Source: a bacterium MS4 | GTDB taxonomy: Bacteria > Bacillota > Clostridia > Oscillospirales > Acutalibacteraceae | NCBI GenBank assembly: GCA_000752215.1 | Contig: CCFG01000017.1 | Span: 930,001 to 994,000, forward strand | Reading direction: 5' to 3' | Length of the DNA: 64,000 nt | Part shown: piece by piece, positions 8,424-17,011 of the stretch | Position numbering within the stretch: the first letter of the stretch is position 1 | How the letters are laid out: every line of letters starts with the position of its first letter | The notes under the pieces: generated by a model | Told to the model about the DNA's origin: nothing | The model's input: the letters and a program-made list of their open reading frames with translations, nothing else | Databases searched by the model: none | Translations under genes and position numbers: made by a program

Positions 8424-9332
8424 TTGATTTATACCGTAACATTTAATCCCGCGCTCGATTACATCACGGATGTCCTTGATTTTCGCGAGGGCGAGATCAA
8501 CCGGAGCAGCGGTGAAAAAATTCTGAGCGGCGGAAAGGGAATCAACGTTTCCATTGTGCTGAAAAACCTTGGGATCGACAGCACGGCGCTCGGCTTCATC
8601 GCCGGATTTACCGGGGATGAAATCGAACGGGGCGTACGGTCCTTCGGCTGCAACACCGATTTCATCCGGCTGGACGGCGGACTGTCCCGTATCAACCTGA
8701 AAATCCGCTCCAAACGCGAAACAGCGGTGAACGGCGGCGGCCCGCCCATCCCCCCGGAAAAAGTTGACGAACTGTTTTTGCAGCTTAGCTCCCTTTCCGA
8801 CGGAGATATCCTTGTTCTCGCGGGCAGCATTCCTTCCTCCCTGCCGGCCGACACCTATGAGACCATCATGGAACGGCTGCAGGAAAAAAAGATCCGCATT
8901 GTGGTGGACGCCACCGGGCAGCTGCTTCTGAATGTCCTGAAATTCCGGCCGTTTCTGATCAAGCCCAACCGGGAGGAACTCGAAGAGCTGAGCGGACGGG
9001 CGCTGAAAGGCGAAAAAGAAATCATCCTGGCCTGCAAGGACCTTCAGGTGCTTGGCGCGTGCAACATCCTTGTGTCGCTGGGCGGCGACGGCGCAATCCT
9101 TGTCAGTGAAACAGGCGGCGTTTATCAGAGCGCGGCCCCGCAGGGCAGGGTTGTCAACACCGTCGGCGCGGGGGATTCCATGGTGGCCGGCTTCCTGGCG
9201 GGATACCTGAAAAACAGGAGCCTTCTAGAAGCTTTCCATACCGGGATCGCCGCCGGAAGCGCCAGCGCATTTTCCGAAGACCTTGCGACCGGAAAAGAAG
9301 TTTCCGCTCTGCTTAAAACAATAAAGGGGTGA
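8424..9332 (+). CDS. fruK: 1-phosphofructokinase (PfkB family)
   Basis: A 302-residue PfkB-family kinase of the 1-phosphofructokinase/tagatose-6-phosphate kinase group. It has the N-terminal GGKGINVS signature and the C-terminal NTVGAGDSM motif, whose aspartate is the catalytic base. It would phosphorylate fructose-1-phosphate to fructose-1,6-bisphosphate. The start is TTG at 8424 with GCGGGGGT upstream; no ATG fits the N-terminal strand MIYTVTFNPALD. Its place directly after the SorE-like dehydrogenase in a mannitol-type operon is unusual and suggests the ketose phosphate made there is phosphorylated at C1. LacC-like specificity for tagatose-6-phosphate cannot be excluded. Confidence 0.85.
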   Translation: MIYTVTFNPALDYITDVLDFREGEINRSSGEKILSGGKGINVSIVLKNLGIDSTALGFIAGFTGDEIERGVRSFGCNTDFIRLDGGLSRINLKIRSKRETAVNGGGPPIPPEKVDELFLQLSSLSDGDILVLAGSIPSSLPADTYETIMERLQEKKIRIVVDATGQLLLNVLKFRPFLIKPNREELEELSGRALKGEKEIILACKDLQVLGACNILVSLGGDGAILVSETGGVYQSAAPQGRVVNTVGAGDSMVAGFLAGYLKNRSLLEAFHTGIAAGSASAFSEDLATGKEVSALLKTIKG

Positions 9333-9335
9333 AAA

Positions 9336-9596
9336 ATGATGAAAGAGTTCCGCTATGTCATTCAGGATAAGGAAGGAATCCACGCCAGACCCGCCGGTCT
9401 TTTGGTTCTGGAAGCACAGAAGCACGCCTCGGAAGTCACCATCAGCAAAACCGGGAAAAAAGGAAACGCAAAAAAACTGTTTTCCGTTATGAGCCTTGCG
9501 GCCAAAAAGGGCGAAGAGGTTACGGTTACGGTGGAAGGCTCCGACGAGGAGCAGACATTCAAGGATATTCAGGCCTTTTTCAGGGCAAATTTATAA
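9336..9596 (+). CDS. HPr-like PTS phosphocarrier lacking the regulatory serine
   Basis: An 86-residue HPr. The phosphotransfer histidine is in GIHARPAG (H16). At the position of the Gram-positive regulatory Ser46, where the family reads like LKSIMGVMSL, this protein has KKLFSVMSL, with lysine in place of the serine. If that alignment is right, HPr kinase could not phosphorylate it and it could not act as a CcpA co-repressor. It closes the hexitol operon three bases after the kinase gene, so it is probably an operon-dedicated phosphocarrier and not the general HPr. The start has AAAGGGGTGA upstream. Confidence 0.9.
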   Translation: MMKEFRYVIQDKEGIHARPAGLLVLEAQKHASEVTISKTGKKGNAKKLFSVMSLAAKKGEEVTVTVEGSDEEQTFKDIQAFFRANL

Positions 9597-9656
9597 GCTT
9601 ACAAGATTTCATGATGATACATCTCCATCTCACTCACGCACAATTTCTTCCATCTG

Positions 9657-9705
9657 GAGAGACCGGCGTCAATGCTTCTGCATTGGCGCCGGTCTCTTGC
9701 TCTAT
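9657..9705. terminator. Long hairpin between convergent genes
   Basis: AGAGACCGGCG.CAATGC-TTCT-GCATTG.GCGCCGGTCTCT is a nearly perfect stem of about 17 bp between the HPr gene and the convergent NlpC/P60 gene. The T-tract after it is interrupted. It probably ends the hexitol operon. Confidence 0.65.
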
Positions 9706-10799
9706 TCTTTTGCATCCTCAATTTTCCCGTCGCACAGAACGACCTTGCGGTCCTGTATTCTGTAGGTTCCGTCCCTGACATAGGTAAGGGTCGGCACCTG
9801 CAGATAATGCTCCCAACCGCGCCCTGCAAGTTCGGTCTTTACAACGCCGTACCGGTTCCCCCTGGCCTCGATCACCTCGCCCCCGCCGACATAAACGCCG
9901 ATGTGGCCGCTCCTGTGGACCGCCAGCCCCGGGGTATCCGGCATCGCGGAAATATCGCCCTTGACCTCAGCCGACTCGAAAAGGCCGTCCGCCGTACAGT
10001 CCGGCAGAGCGCCCTGCCGCTTTGCGGAAATTTCCCCCGTCGACTCGTCCAGCCAGCAATACGCCTTGATCAGCCCGCTGCAGTCAAAGCCCGGCCTCCC
10101 TCCAAAATTCAGGTAGATGGCGTTTACCTGCTCCCCGCTCAGGTCCGCCCGGTCCACCCCGTCGAACCGCTGCTGCTGTTTTTGCAGAAAGGGCATCCGG
10201 ATCGTCTGGCCGACCGCCCCGTAAACGTAGCCGCTTTTGCAGGCCAGCGCGTTCCAGGCGAAATTGGCAAGGCCGATATTGTTTTTCAGCCCGTCCCCGC
10301 TTTTCAGATTTTTTTGCAGCAGGGAAACGGAATCGACATACCCGGGCGCCAGCTCCGTACTCAGGCCGGTCATCGACTTCCTCTGCGCGCTGTCGACCGA
10401 AAGGCCGAATTCCAGCTCGATCCTCTCAAAGATTCCGTCCGTATCCTCAAAGGGTACGGGCGTATTCTTTTCTTCTCTATAGAAACATTTTACAAGGCGC
10501 TCCCTCACATTGCTTTTGTCCGGGTACCGGCTGTTGTCAAACAGGGTGATGTAGACGGCATACAGCAGCTGTGTGTTGATCTGTTCCCCCTGCGGGGTAC
10601 GCAGAAGCACCTGTGAAACCAGGGGCTTGAAATCCTCCGACACCGTTTCCAGCGCGTATTCCCTCAGGCTTTCCTTCTGCCCGGCGCAACTTTTTACAAC
10701 GGAAACGATCAGAAGAAGCACCATCAGCAGGATGCCGGCGGCTGCCCAAAACCGTTTTTTTATGATAATTCGCGGAATACTATGTCTTGTGACGATCAT
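9702..10799 (-). CDS. Membrane-anchored NlpC/P60 cell-wall hydrolase
   Basis: A 365-residue protein with one N-terminal membrane segment (about residues 17-36) and a C-terminal NlpC/P60 peptidase domain facing the wall. The catalytic cysteine is in GFDCSGL and the histidine in GHIGVYVGGG. Enzymes of this family cut gamma-D-Glu-diamino acid bonds in peptidoglycan stem peptides. The middle region (40-190) is not recognised. The frame is open much further upstream, but AGGAGGTA directly before the ATG at 10799 sets the start. It is a single gene, divergent from rlmB. Confidence 0.85.
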   Translation of the reverse strand: MIVTRHSIPRIIIKKRFWAAAGILLMVLLLIVSVVKSCAGQKESLREYALETVSEDFKPLVSQVLLRTPQGEQINTQLLYAVYITLFDNSRYPDKSNVRERLVKCFYREEKNTPVPFEDTDGIFERIELEFGLSVDSAQRKSMTGLSTELAPGYVDSVSLLQKNLKSGDGLKNNIGLANFAWNALACKSGYVYGAVGQTIRMPFLQKQQQRFDGVDRADLSGEQVNAIYLNFGGRPGFDCSGLIKAYCWLDESTGEISAKRQGALPDCTADGLFESAEVKGDISAMPDTPGLAVHRSGHIGVYVGGGEVIEARGNRYGVVKTELAGRGWEHYLQVPTLTYVRDGTYRIQDRKVVLCDGKIEDAKE

Positions 10800-10882
10800 G
10801 ATTGCCGTACCTCCTGAATCTTTCCTATGCACAGACGGGGAAAAGTATGAGCAAACCGGAAAAGTTTTGAAGTTCCGCTCAT

Positions 10883-10911
10883 TGACGGGCATGTCCATAT
10901 CTGCTAAAATA
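10883..10911 (+). promoter_or_regulatory. Promoter for the rlmB operon
   Basis: TTGACG (10883-10888) and TAAAAT (10906-10911) are spaced by 17 bases. The 5' leader of about 110 bases contains two GC-rich hairpins (GGCGG/CCGCC near 10945 and a second near 10965) before the RBS of rlmB. Confidence 0.7.
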
Positions 10912-11027
10912 GAAAATGTATAGTTAATTTGAAATTCAAAGTAGGCGGGGAAAATCCGCCCTTTCCCGGACTCCGGGCGAATTTTGGAAGATTGTGCCAT
11001 ATTTATGAAAATAGGGAGTAAAAATAG

Positions 11028-11795
11028 ATGAACGAAGAAAAAAAACAGCGCGGCGACGACATTATTGCGGGAAGGAACGCCGTGAGCGAAGCCATGCGCA
11101 GCGGACGCAGCATCGACAGCCTTTACGTTGTCCGCGGGGCGCACACCGGCAGCCTGAGCGCGCTGATCGCCAAGGCAAAGGAGAAAGGGATCGCCATTAA
11201 GGAAGCGGACGGCAAAAAGCTGGATTTCCTGTGCGGCAACGCCAATCATCAGGGCGTGGTCGCCGTAGCGGCGGTCAGGGAATACGCGACCGTCGACGAT
11301 ATTTTCCGGCTTGCCGAAGAGCGGAACGAGCCCCCGTTCATCATTGTGGCGGACGAGCTGGAGGACCCGCACAATCTGGGCGCGGTTCTGCGGGTGGCGG
11401 AATGCGCCGGCGCGCACGGTGTCATCATTCCCAAGCGGCGCGCGGCGGGCCTGACCTACGCGGTCGGAAAGGCCAGCGCGGGCGCGGTGGAATACGTCCC
11501 GGTTGCCAGGGTGACGAACATCACCGCCGCCATCGACGAGCTGAAAAAGCGCGGCGTCTGGATTTACGCCGCCGATATGGACGGAGAGCCCTGGTGCGGC
11601 GTGGATTATTCCGGCCCGGCCGCCATTGTGATCGGCTCCGAGGGCGCGGGTGTCGGGCGGCTGGTAAAAGAAAAATGTGATTTTGTCATATCTTTGCCGA
11701 TGAAGGGTAAAATAAATTCGCTTAATGCTTCGGTCGCCTGCGGCATCATCTGTTATGAAATTGCACGCCAGCGCAGTGGGATTAAGACAAAATAA
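11028..11795 (+). CDS. rlmB: 23S rRNA (guanosine-2'-O-)-methyltransferase, RlmB/TrmH family
   Basis: A 255-residue SPOUT methyltransferase with the N-terminal substrate-binding domain followed by the knotted catalytic domain. The three family motifs are present: DPHNLGAVLR (about residue 113), VIGSEGAGV (about 203) and LPMKGKINSLNASVA near the C-terminus. By family it 2'-O-methylates a 23S rRNA guanosine (G2251 in E. coli). It is first in a three-gene run, 16 bases ahead of the large membrane protein gene. Confidence 0.9.
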   Translation: MNEEKKQRGDDIIAGRNAVSEAMRSGRSIDSLYVVRGAHTGSLSALIAKAKEKGIAIKEADGKKLDFLCGNANHQGVVAVAAVREYATVDDIFRLAEERNEPPFIIVADELEDPHNLGAVLRVAECAGAHGVIIPKRRAAGLTYAVGKASAGAVEYVPVARVTNITAAIDELKKRGVWIYAADMDGEPWCGVDYSGPAAIVIGSEGAGVGRLVKEKCDFVISLPMKGKINSLNASVACGIICYEIARQRSGIKTK

Positions 11796-11811
11796 TACAG
11801 GAGCGATCAAT

Positions 11812-14800
11812 ATGGGCGACAATCAAAAAGCTCCGCGCGACAAATTTTCGTTAGACGAGATTTTAGCGGAAGCGCGCACTTTGGAAACAGGAAAACAGGA
11901 GCCTGCGCCCACCGAACAAAAGGCAAAGGCTGACCCGGGACGAAAAAAAGCGGTTGCCACACCGGAGGAAATTGCCCGGCAGGCAAAAATCGCTCTGGAC
12001 GCAAAAGTGTCCTCCCTTCCGCAGCACCCCGCCGCGCCGGAACCGGAAAAGACAAAGAGCCGCGGCAGGGGATTTTTCAAACGCCGCAAGCAGGACTTTC
12101 CGGAGCCGGAGGAGGACGCAGACATTTACTACGGCCTTCAGCTGCGGTCGCTGGAGGACTACCGCGCGGAATACGGAAAAATAGAGGCCCCCGTGCCCCA
12201 TTCGGAGAAGAAAGAGGGAGACTCGGTCTTTTCCTATCTTTTCAGCGAAACCGGCGACGACGTGGTGGACGACGAGGTTGCCGAACGGTTTGAGCGCCTT
12301 CACAGCGAACGCAAAAAGCGCGTGAAAAAAATCATGAGCCAGGTCGGCCTGGATGAGGACGATATCTTTTCCCTGTACGAGGACCAGCCGGCCGGCGAAG
12401 GTCCGAAGGCGAAAGAACCGCCGCCGGAGCCGGAAGAACCCGAGGAGCCGTATGCTCCCACCGTGATTCCTCCCGCACCGCAGCCCGCCCCCGGTCCGGC
12501 TCCCCAGCCAAAGCCGGAGATAGCGCCCGGCCCCGCGCCGGAGCCGGAAATACGCGAGCCTCACCCGGAACCGGTGTTCCAGCCGTCGGCCCCGCCGATG
12601 ACTCCGCAGACACCGTTCCAGCCCGACGCCGTTCCTTCCATCCGCTGCCGGCTTTCGGAAGAGCCGGTCAAGGAGCCTGTGGCTGCGCCGGCGGTAAAGG
12701 AAGAGGTCCCGCCTCCGCCCCCCGTCAGGGAACCGGGAAAGCCGGTGCCGCGGTCGGCGGAAAACGCATGCAGCTACCGGGCGGATTTCAGAAAGCCCGT
12801 TCATTTTATCCAACTGAATAATTATGAGGAAGTTTTGTCAGAAGCGGCGGCGGGCTATCCGCCCGCCAAGCCGAAGCAGCCTCCGCCGCCGATCCGGATT
12901 CCCGTCGAACCGTCCGGCGGCGCGGGCGTGCCGGAGGAAGGCGCGGAGCAGGCGGAAGATTTTTTCAACGAAGCTCCGCAGCCCATCCCCTTCCCCGAAC
13001 CCGTTCCTTCCCTGGCCATGGACCCCGAAGAAGGAGAAGCGCTCGAAAGCTCTTTCCAGCCGGAGGAAGAGGACGGAGCCAAACCGGAGAAAAAGAAAAG
13101 CTTCAGCGTGTTCGGAAACGAGGAAGAGGACAACGACTCCACCGACAACCTGCCCGGCGAGCCGGAGGAGCTGGACGACTACCAGAGTCCGTCGGACGCT
13201 CCCTCCATCTTCCACGACCTCAGCGCCAATATCCGAACGCTGTATCTCCGGCTGGCCGTTACGGGCATCAGCTTTGTGATTCTCCTTATTTCCGGTATCC
13301 TGCGGGATTATTCCTCCCTGCTGCCGGAAGCGGTCCGGGACTGGACGGGAGCGCAGCCGTACATAATTCTGAACCTTGTATTTCTGCTGACTGCCACCGC
13401 TTTCAGCATCACGCCCATCCTGAACGGATTAAAGGGGCTGGTCACGTTCCAGGCCAACGCGGACAGCGGCGTCGCCGTTGCGGATATCGCCGCGCTCATC
13501 CAGAATATTTCCCTGCTGTTTTCCGTGCAGAGCCTGCAGACCGGGAATCTGCATCTGTACTCTATTCTTGTGGTGATGGCCCTGTTCTTAAACGCCGCAG
13601 GAAAGCTCAGCTTTGCCAGGCGGATCGACCGCAATTTTCATTTTGTCGCCGCGCCCGACCAGAAACAGGCCGTGCAGCTTTTCGACGACCACAACATCGC
13701 ACTGCAGATGACGAGCGGCTGCGTGATGGACGCGCCGGTCATCGCCTATCAGACAAAGACGAATTTTTTGAAACAGTTTCTAAGCCTTTCCTATGAGCCG
13801 GACCCAAGCGAGCAGTCCTCACAGGTAGCGGCTCCCATCGGATTCGTATCTTCTCTCATACTGTGCATTGTTACGCTCATATTATTTAAGGATATTTTTA
13901 GCGCGCTGACCGCCTTCGCGGCTGCCGCGTGCATCTGCGTCCCCTTTGTCAATATGCTCAGCGTCAACCTTCCGGTCAACCGGGTCAGCCGTATCGCCGC
14001 CCGCTGCGGCGCAATGATCGTCGGCTATCCCGCGATCGACCGGTTCAGCGGGGTCAACGCCGTGCTGGTGGACGCGAAAGAGCTGTTCCCCAAGGGGACC
14101 GTCGTGCTGAACGCGATCAAAACCTTCGGCGGGCAGCGCATCGACGACGCCATTGTGGACGCCACCGCCCTGATGTGCGCGGTGGGCGGGCCGTTAAGCG
14201 ACCTGTTCGACCAGATCATCAAGAGCCGCCGCGACATGCTTCCGAAAATCGACAATACGGTCTATGAGGACGACAAGGGCGTTACCGGGTGGGTTTCCGG
14301 GCGAAGGATTCTGGTGGGCAGCCGCAAGCTGATGGAAGCCCACAGCATTGAGCCGCCCTCGCGCGATTATGAAGAAAAATACATCCGCACCGGAAAGAGA
14401 ATCGTTTATCTGGCCTCCGGCGGGGAACTGGTCGCCATGTTTGTGGTCTCCTACAATTCCGACCGCCGCCGCGCCATGGAGCTAAGGCGCATGGAAGACA
14501 ACGGCATCAGCCTGATCGTGCGCACCTGCGACCCGAACATCACCCCGGCTCTGCTGGCGGAATGCTTCGGGCTGGAAGAACACTCCGTGCGCGTGCTGCC
14601 CGAGCGGCTGGGGAGCATCTATACCGAAATGACGGCTTCCCCGCAGGAGCGTTCCGAAGCGGTCATGGCCACAAAGGGCCGTCCGACCGCCATGATGCGT
14701 CTGCTGACAGCGTGCGTCCGCCAGCGCAGCAACATCTCCATTGCGCTTGCCCTGCAGAACGTTGCGGTGATTCTCGGCCTTCTGCTGGTCGCGTTTTTGA

Positions 14801-14904
14801 CCTGCTATTCCGGGCTCGGCCAGCTGACCGTCACCGCGCTGATGATTTACGAGCTGTTCTGGGCGGCGGCAATCCTGATTGTGCCCAGGCTTCGCAAGCC
14901 TTGA
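11812..14904 (+). CDS. Degenerate P-type ATPase-like membrane protein with a long disordered N-terminus
   Basis: A 1030-residue protein. Residues 1 to about 470 are charged and rich in Pro/Glu, predicted disordered and cytosolic. The rest follows the plan of a P1-type ATPase: two membrane hairpins (about 476-600), an actuator-like soluble part (about 605-670), a third hairpin (about 680-730), a P/N-like cytosolic part (about 735-960) and a last hairpin (about 975-1025). Blocks that look homologous are GVTGWVSGRRILVG (N domain) and IRTGKRIVYLASGGELVAMF (start of P2). The catalytic motifs are gone: DKTGT reads DAKEL (D754), TGES is absent, TGDN is replaced by RTCDPN, and there is no GDGxND. It should not pump ions. 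AGGAGCG precedes the ATG at 11812. Function unknown. Confidence 0.75.
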   Translation: MGDNQKAPRDKFSLDEILAEARTLETGKQEPAPTEQKAKADPGRKKAVATPEEIARQAKIALDAKVSSLPQHPAAPEPEKTKSRGRGFFKRRKQDFPEPEEDADIYYGLQLRSLEDYRAEYGKIEAPVPHSEKKEGDSVFSYLFSETGDDVVDDEVAERFERLHSERKKRVKKIMSQVGLDEDDIFSLYEDQPAGEGPKAKEPPPEPEEPEEPYAPTVIPPAPQPAPGPAPQPKPEIAPGPAPEPEIREPHPEPVFQPSAPPMTPQTPFQPDAVPSIRCRLSEEPVKEPVAAPAVKEEVPPPPPVREPGKPVPRSAENACSYRADFRKPVHFIQLNNYEEVLSEAAAGYPPAKPKQPPPPIRIPVEPSGGAGVPEEGAEQAEDFFNEAPQPIPFPEPVPSLAMDPEEGEALESSFQPEEEDGAKPEKKKSFSVFGNEEEDNDSTDNLPGEPEELDDYQSPSDAPSIFHDLSANIRTLYLRLAVTGISFVILLISGILRDYSSLLPEAVRDWTGAQPYIILNLVFLLTATAFSITPILNGLKGLVTFQANADSGVAVADIAALIQNISLLFSVQSLQTGNLHLYSILVVMALFLNAAGKLSFARRIDRNFHFVAAPDQKQAVQLFDDHNIALQMTSGCVMDAPVIAYQTKTNFLKQFLSLSYEPDPSEQSSQVAAPIGFVSSLILCIVTLILFKDIFSALTAFAAAACICVPFVNMLSVNLPVNRVSRIAARCGAMIVGYPAIDRFSGVNAVLVDAKELFPKGTVVLNAIKTFGGQRIDDAIVDATALMCAVGGPLSDLFDQIIKSRRDMLPKIDNTVYEDDKGVTGWVSGRRILVGSRKLMEAHSIEPPSRDYEEKYIRTGKRIVYLASGGELVAMFVVSYNSDRRRAMELRRMEDNGISLIVRTCDPNITPALLAECFGLEEHSVRVLPERLGSIYTEMTASPQERSEAVMATKGRPTAMMRLLTACVRQRSNISIALALQNVAVILGLLLVAFLTCYSGLGQLTVTALMIYELFWAAAILIVPRLRKP

Positions 14905-14932
14905 TTTTAACACGGATTGTGAGAAAGAACAC

Positions 14933-15565
14933 ATGAAGAAAGACCTTTATAAGCGCATGGCGATGGTGTGCGTCGGCACCCTGATCATGGGCTTTGCCGT
15001 GTCCCTTTCCGTATATGCCCGCCTGGGAACGGACCCCTGCACCTGTATGAATACCGGGCTGGCGCAGCTGCTCGGCATGAGCTTCGGCGTATGGCAGCTG
15101 ATCATGAACAGCATCATGCTGGTTTTCACCTTTTTCTTCGCCCGCGATAAGATCGGCTTCGGTACGATCGTCAACATGGTCGCCATCGGCTTTCTGGTGG
15201 ATTTTTTCAGCTGGCTCTTCACGTTTTTCCTGCCGCCCGTGCCGCCGCTTTTCCTCAGAATCGCCTGCATGCTTCTGGGCATCGGCATTCTCGCTTTTAC
15301 CGCCGCGCTTTACATGTATCCCGATCTGGGCGTTTCGCCCTACGACAGCATCGGCTTTATCCTCGCCCGCTTCCTTCACGCGCAGTACCGTTGGTGCCGC
15401 GTCGGCTACGACGTTACGGCCGTCCTCCTCGGCGCCTCTTTGGGCGGCGTTGCGGGGATCGGCACCGTCATCACCGCGTTCTGCATGGGGCCGCTGATTA
15501 AATTTTTCGGCGACCGGATGCCGAAATGGTTCCCCCTTGAAAGGAAACCCCTGATAAGCAACTAA
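14933..15565 (+). CDS. YczE/YitT-like integral membrane protein
   Basis: A 210-residue protein with five or six membrane segments over nearly its whole length, resembling the YczE family (the YitT/YyaS group) of Gram-positive membrane proteins. Conserved-looking parts are the first hairpin with ARLGTDP and the later DLGVSPYDS motif. The biochemical role of the family is not established. The ATG at 14933 follows GAGAAAG, 28 bases after the preceding gene, so it is probably cotranscribed with it and ends the operon at the terminator 15564-15606. Confidence 0.75.
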   Translation: MKKDLYKRMAMVCVGTLIMGFAVSLSVYARLGTDPCTCMNTGLAQLLGMSFGVWQLIMNSIMLVFTFFFARDKIGFGTIVNMVAIGFLVDFFSWLFTFFLPPVPPLFLRIACMLLGIGILAFTAALYMYPDLGVSPYDSIGFILARFLHAQYRWCRVGYDVTAVLLGASLGGVAGIGTVITAFCMGPLIKFFGDRMPKWFPLERKPLISN

Positions 15566-15606
15566 AAAAGACCTGAAAAGACGTTCCGTCTTTTCAGGTC
15601 TTTTTT
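15564..15606. terminator. Bidirectional terminator
   Basis: A 13-bp stem, GACCTGAAAAGAC-GTTCC-GTCTTTTCAGGTC, has A-runs before and T-runs after it. It serves the YczE-like gene (plus) and the lipoprotein gene (minus). Confidence 0.92.
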
Positions 15607-15652
15607 CTGTTTCCATCCACGAGAGATTGCAAAGTCCGCTCCCGTGAATCGG

Positions 15653-16114
15653 CTATTTTAGAAAGCCGTCGATAATTTTCTGCGCTCCGGCGTTGTCGTC
15701 CGACACGCACAGGATGACATATTTTCCGTTTTTCACCAGAACGGGCGATTTCAGCTTCGCCATTTCCTGCGGCTGATAATCCGTAAAACCGGCCCGCTGG
15801 TCTTCAATTCTGCTCTGCGCGGCCTCTTCCACCTTCCCGGCGGAAGTTTCGTCCTTCGCTTCAAAAACCGCCACTTCCTCCGCCGTGGCCCCGGTGCTTT
15901 CATAAATGTCCGATTTGGAAACGGAGCTTTCGTCAAGTCCGTACAGCTTAAGCGCCGTTTTGCTGTCAAGCTTCGACATTTGATCCGCAAACCGGATCGA
16001 GGATATCAGTTTTTCAGCAACCGCCCCGGTGTCCACCGACTTCGGGGTGCTTGCGGCACAGCCCGCCGCAAACAGCAGCGCGCCCGCCAGAATCACCATG
16101 ATCGCTCTCTTCAT
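15653..16114 (-). CDS. Small secreted lipoprotein (DUF4358-like)
   Basis: A 153-residue protein with an N-terminal signal and lipobox LFAAGC, so it is predicted to be lipid-anchored outside the membrane. The remainder resembles the DUF4358 family, which is common in Clostridia and has no known function. It starts six bases after the SGNH-hydrolase-like gene and ends at a bidirectional terminator, so the two are a cotranscribed pair and may act together on the cell surface. Confidence 0.8.
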   Translation of the reverse strand: MKRAIMVILAGALLFAAGCAASTPKSVDTGAVAEKLISSIRFADQMSKLDSKTALKLYGLDESSVSKSDIYESTGATAEEVAVFEAKDETSAGKVEEAAQSRIEDQRAGFTDYQPQEMAKLKSPVLVKNGKYVILCVSDDNAGAQKIIDGFLK

Positions 16115-16120
16115 TTCTTC

Positions 16121-17011
16121 CTAATCCCTTTCCCCATTCGTGTGCGCCCTCAGGTACTCACACCATTTTTTGCAGTATTCCCTGTTCAAATGCACTCCGT
16201 CGGCCGAAGCGTCTTCGGGCAGGTTCCCCTCCGAATCGGAAACCGCCGTATTGACCGCGAGATAGCGCACCTTGCTTTTCGCGGCCATCTCTTCGATCGC
16301 TTGATTGTATGCTTCGATTTTCTGGTTGTTATACACCTTATCCGTGCCGGATTTTTTCGCCGTCACCGGAAGGATGGACTGTACGTAAATCACAGCGCCC
16401 GGCTGGCTGGTCTTGATACCGTCAATGACCTTCTGATAGTCCTGAACAAAGGTGTTGAAGCTGCTCCAGCCAAGCTCGTTTACGCCCAGCATAATATAGA
16501 TTTTCCCATATTTCTTCTCTTTAAGCGCCTGCATCACCGGCAATTTTTTTCCGTGGATTTCAATGGACGGCTTCGTGAAGATCGTGCTGACCATCAGCCC
16601 TTTTACGGCATAGTAGGTCGCGTTGTCCAGCCCGTCATAATTTCGCAGCGCCTCCGTCCGGCTGTCCCCAATCAACAGCGCGTCGTCAAAATATCCCGCC
16701 GGAGCAACGGCGTCCTGCGGGGTGCTGCTGAGCGGTACGGCGGGCGACGAAATCACCTCGGGCGGAAGGCTGGCCGCTGCCGACTCTGCCTTTGACGGAC
16801 TGCTGCTGACCGGCGGTGAGCTGCTCACCGCGGATATCTCCGGAACGGAGCTCTGCGTCCGCGTTGCCCCGTGGACCATCTGGCTGATTCCCCTGAAGGC
16901 GGCAAAGGTGCCCAGCCCGATCAGATACAGGACCCCCGCCAGAAAGATACAAATGGCCAATCTTCGAAAAAAACGCCTTCTTTTGTATTGTTTGTACCTT
17001 GTAACCTGCAT
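16121..17011 (-). CDS. Membrane-anchored SGNH/GDSL-type hydrolase
   Basis: A 296-residue protein with a basic N-terminus and one membrane segment (about 16-38), a Ser/Pro-rich linker (50-100), and an extracellular SGNH hydrolase domain. Block I is LLIGDSRTE, with the nucleophile serine. Block III is GVNEL and block V is DGVHLN, which supplies Asp and His. The substrate is likely an ester on a wall or surface polymer, such as O-acetyl groups, by family analogy only. It is first in a two-gene operon with the lipoprotein at 15653. Confidence 0.82.
   Translation of the reverse strand: MQVTRYKQYKRRRFFRRLAICIFLAGVLYLIGLGTFAAFRGISQMVHGATRTQSSVPEISAVSSSPPVSSSPSKAESAAASLPPEVISSPAVPLSSTPQDAVAPAGYFDDALLIGDSRTEALRNYDGLDNATYYAVKGLMVSTIFTKPSIEIHGKKLPVMQALKEKKYGKIYIMLGVNELGWSSFNTFVQDYQKVIDGIKTSQPGAVIYVQSILPVTAKKSGTDKVYNNQKIEAYNQAIEEMAAKSKVRYLAVNTAVSDSEGNLPEDASADGVHLNREYCKKWCEYLRAHTNGERD

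Noticed and set aside
9702-11822. A 706-codon frame including the NlpC/P60 gene
   Set aside because: The part upstream of 10799 is antisense to rlmB and crosses its promoter. The RBS AGGAGGTA at 10808-10815 fixes the real start at 10799.
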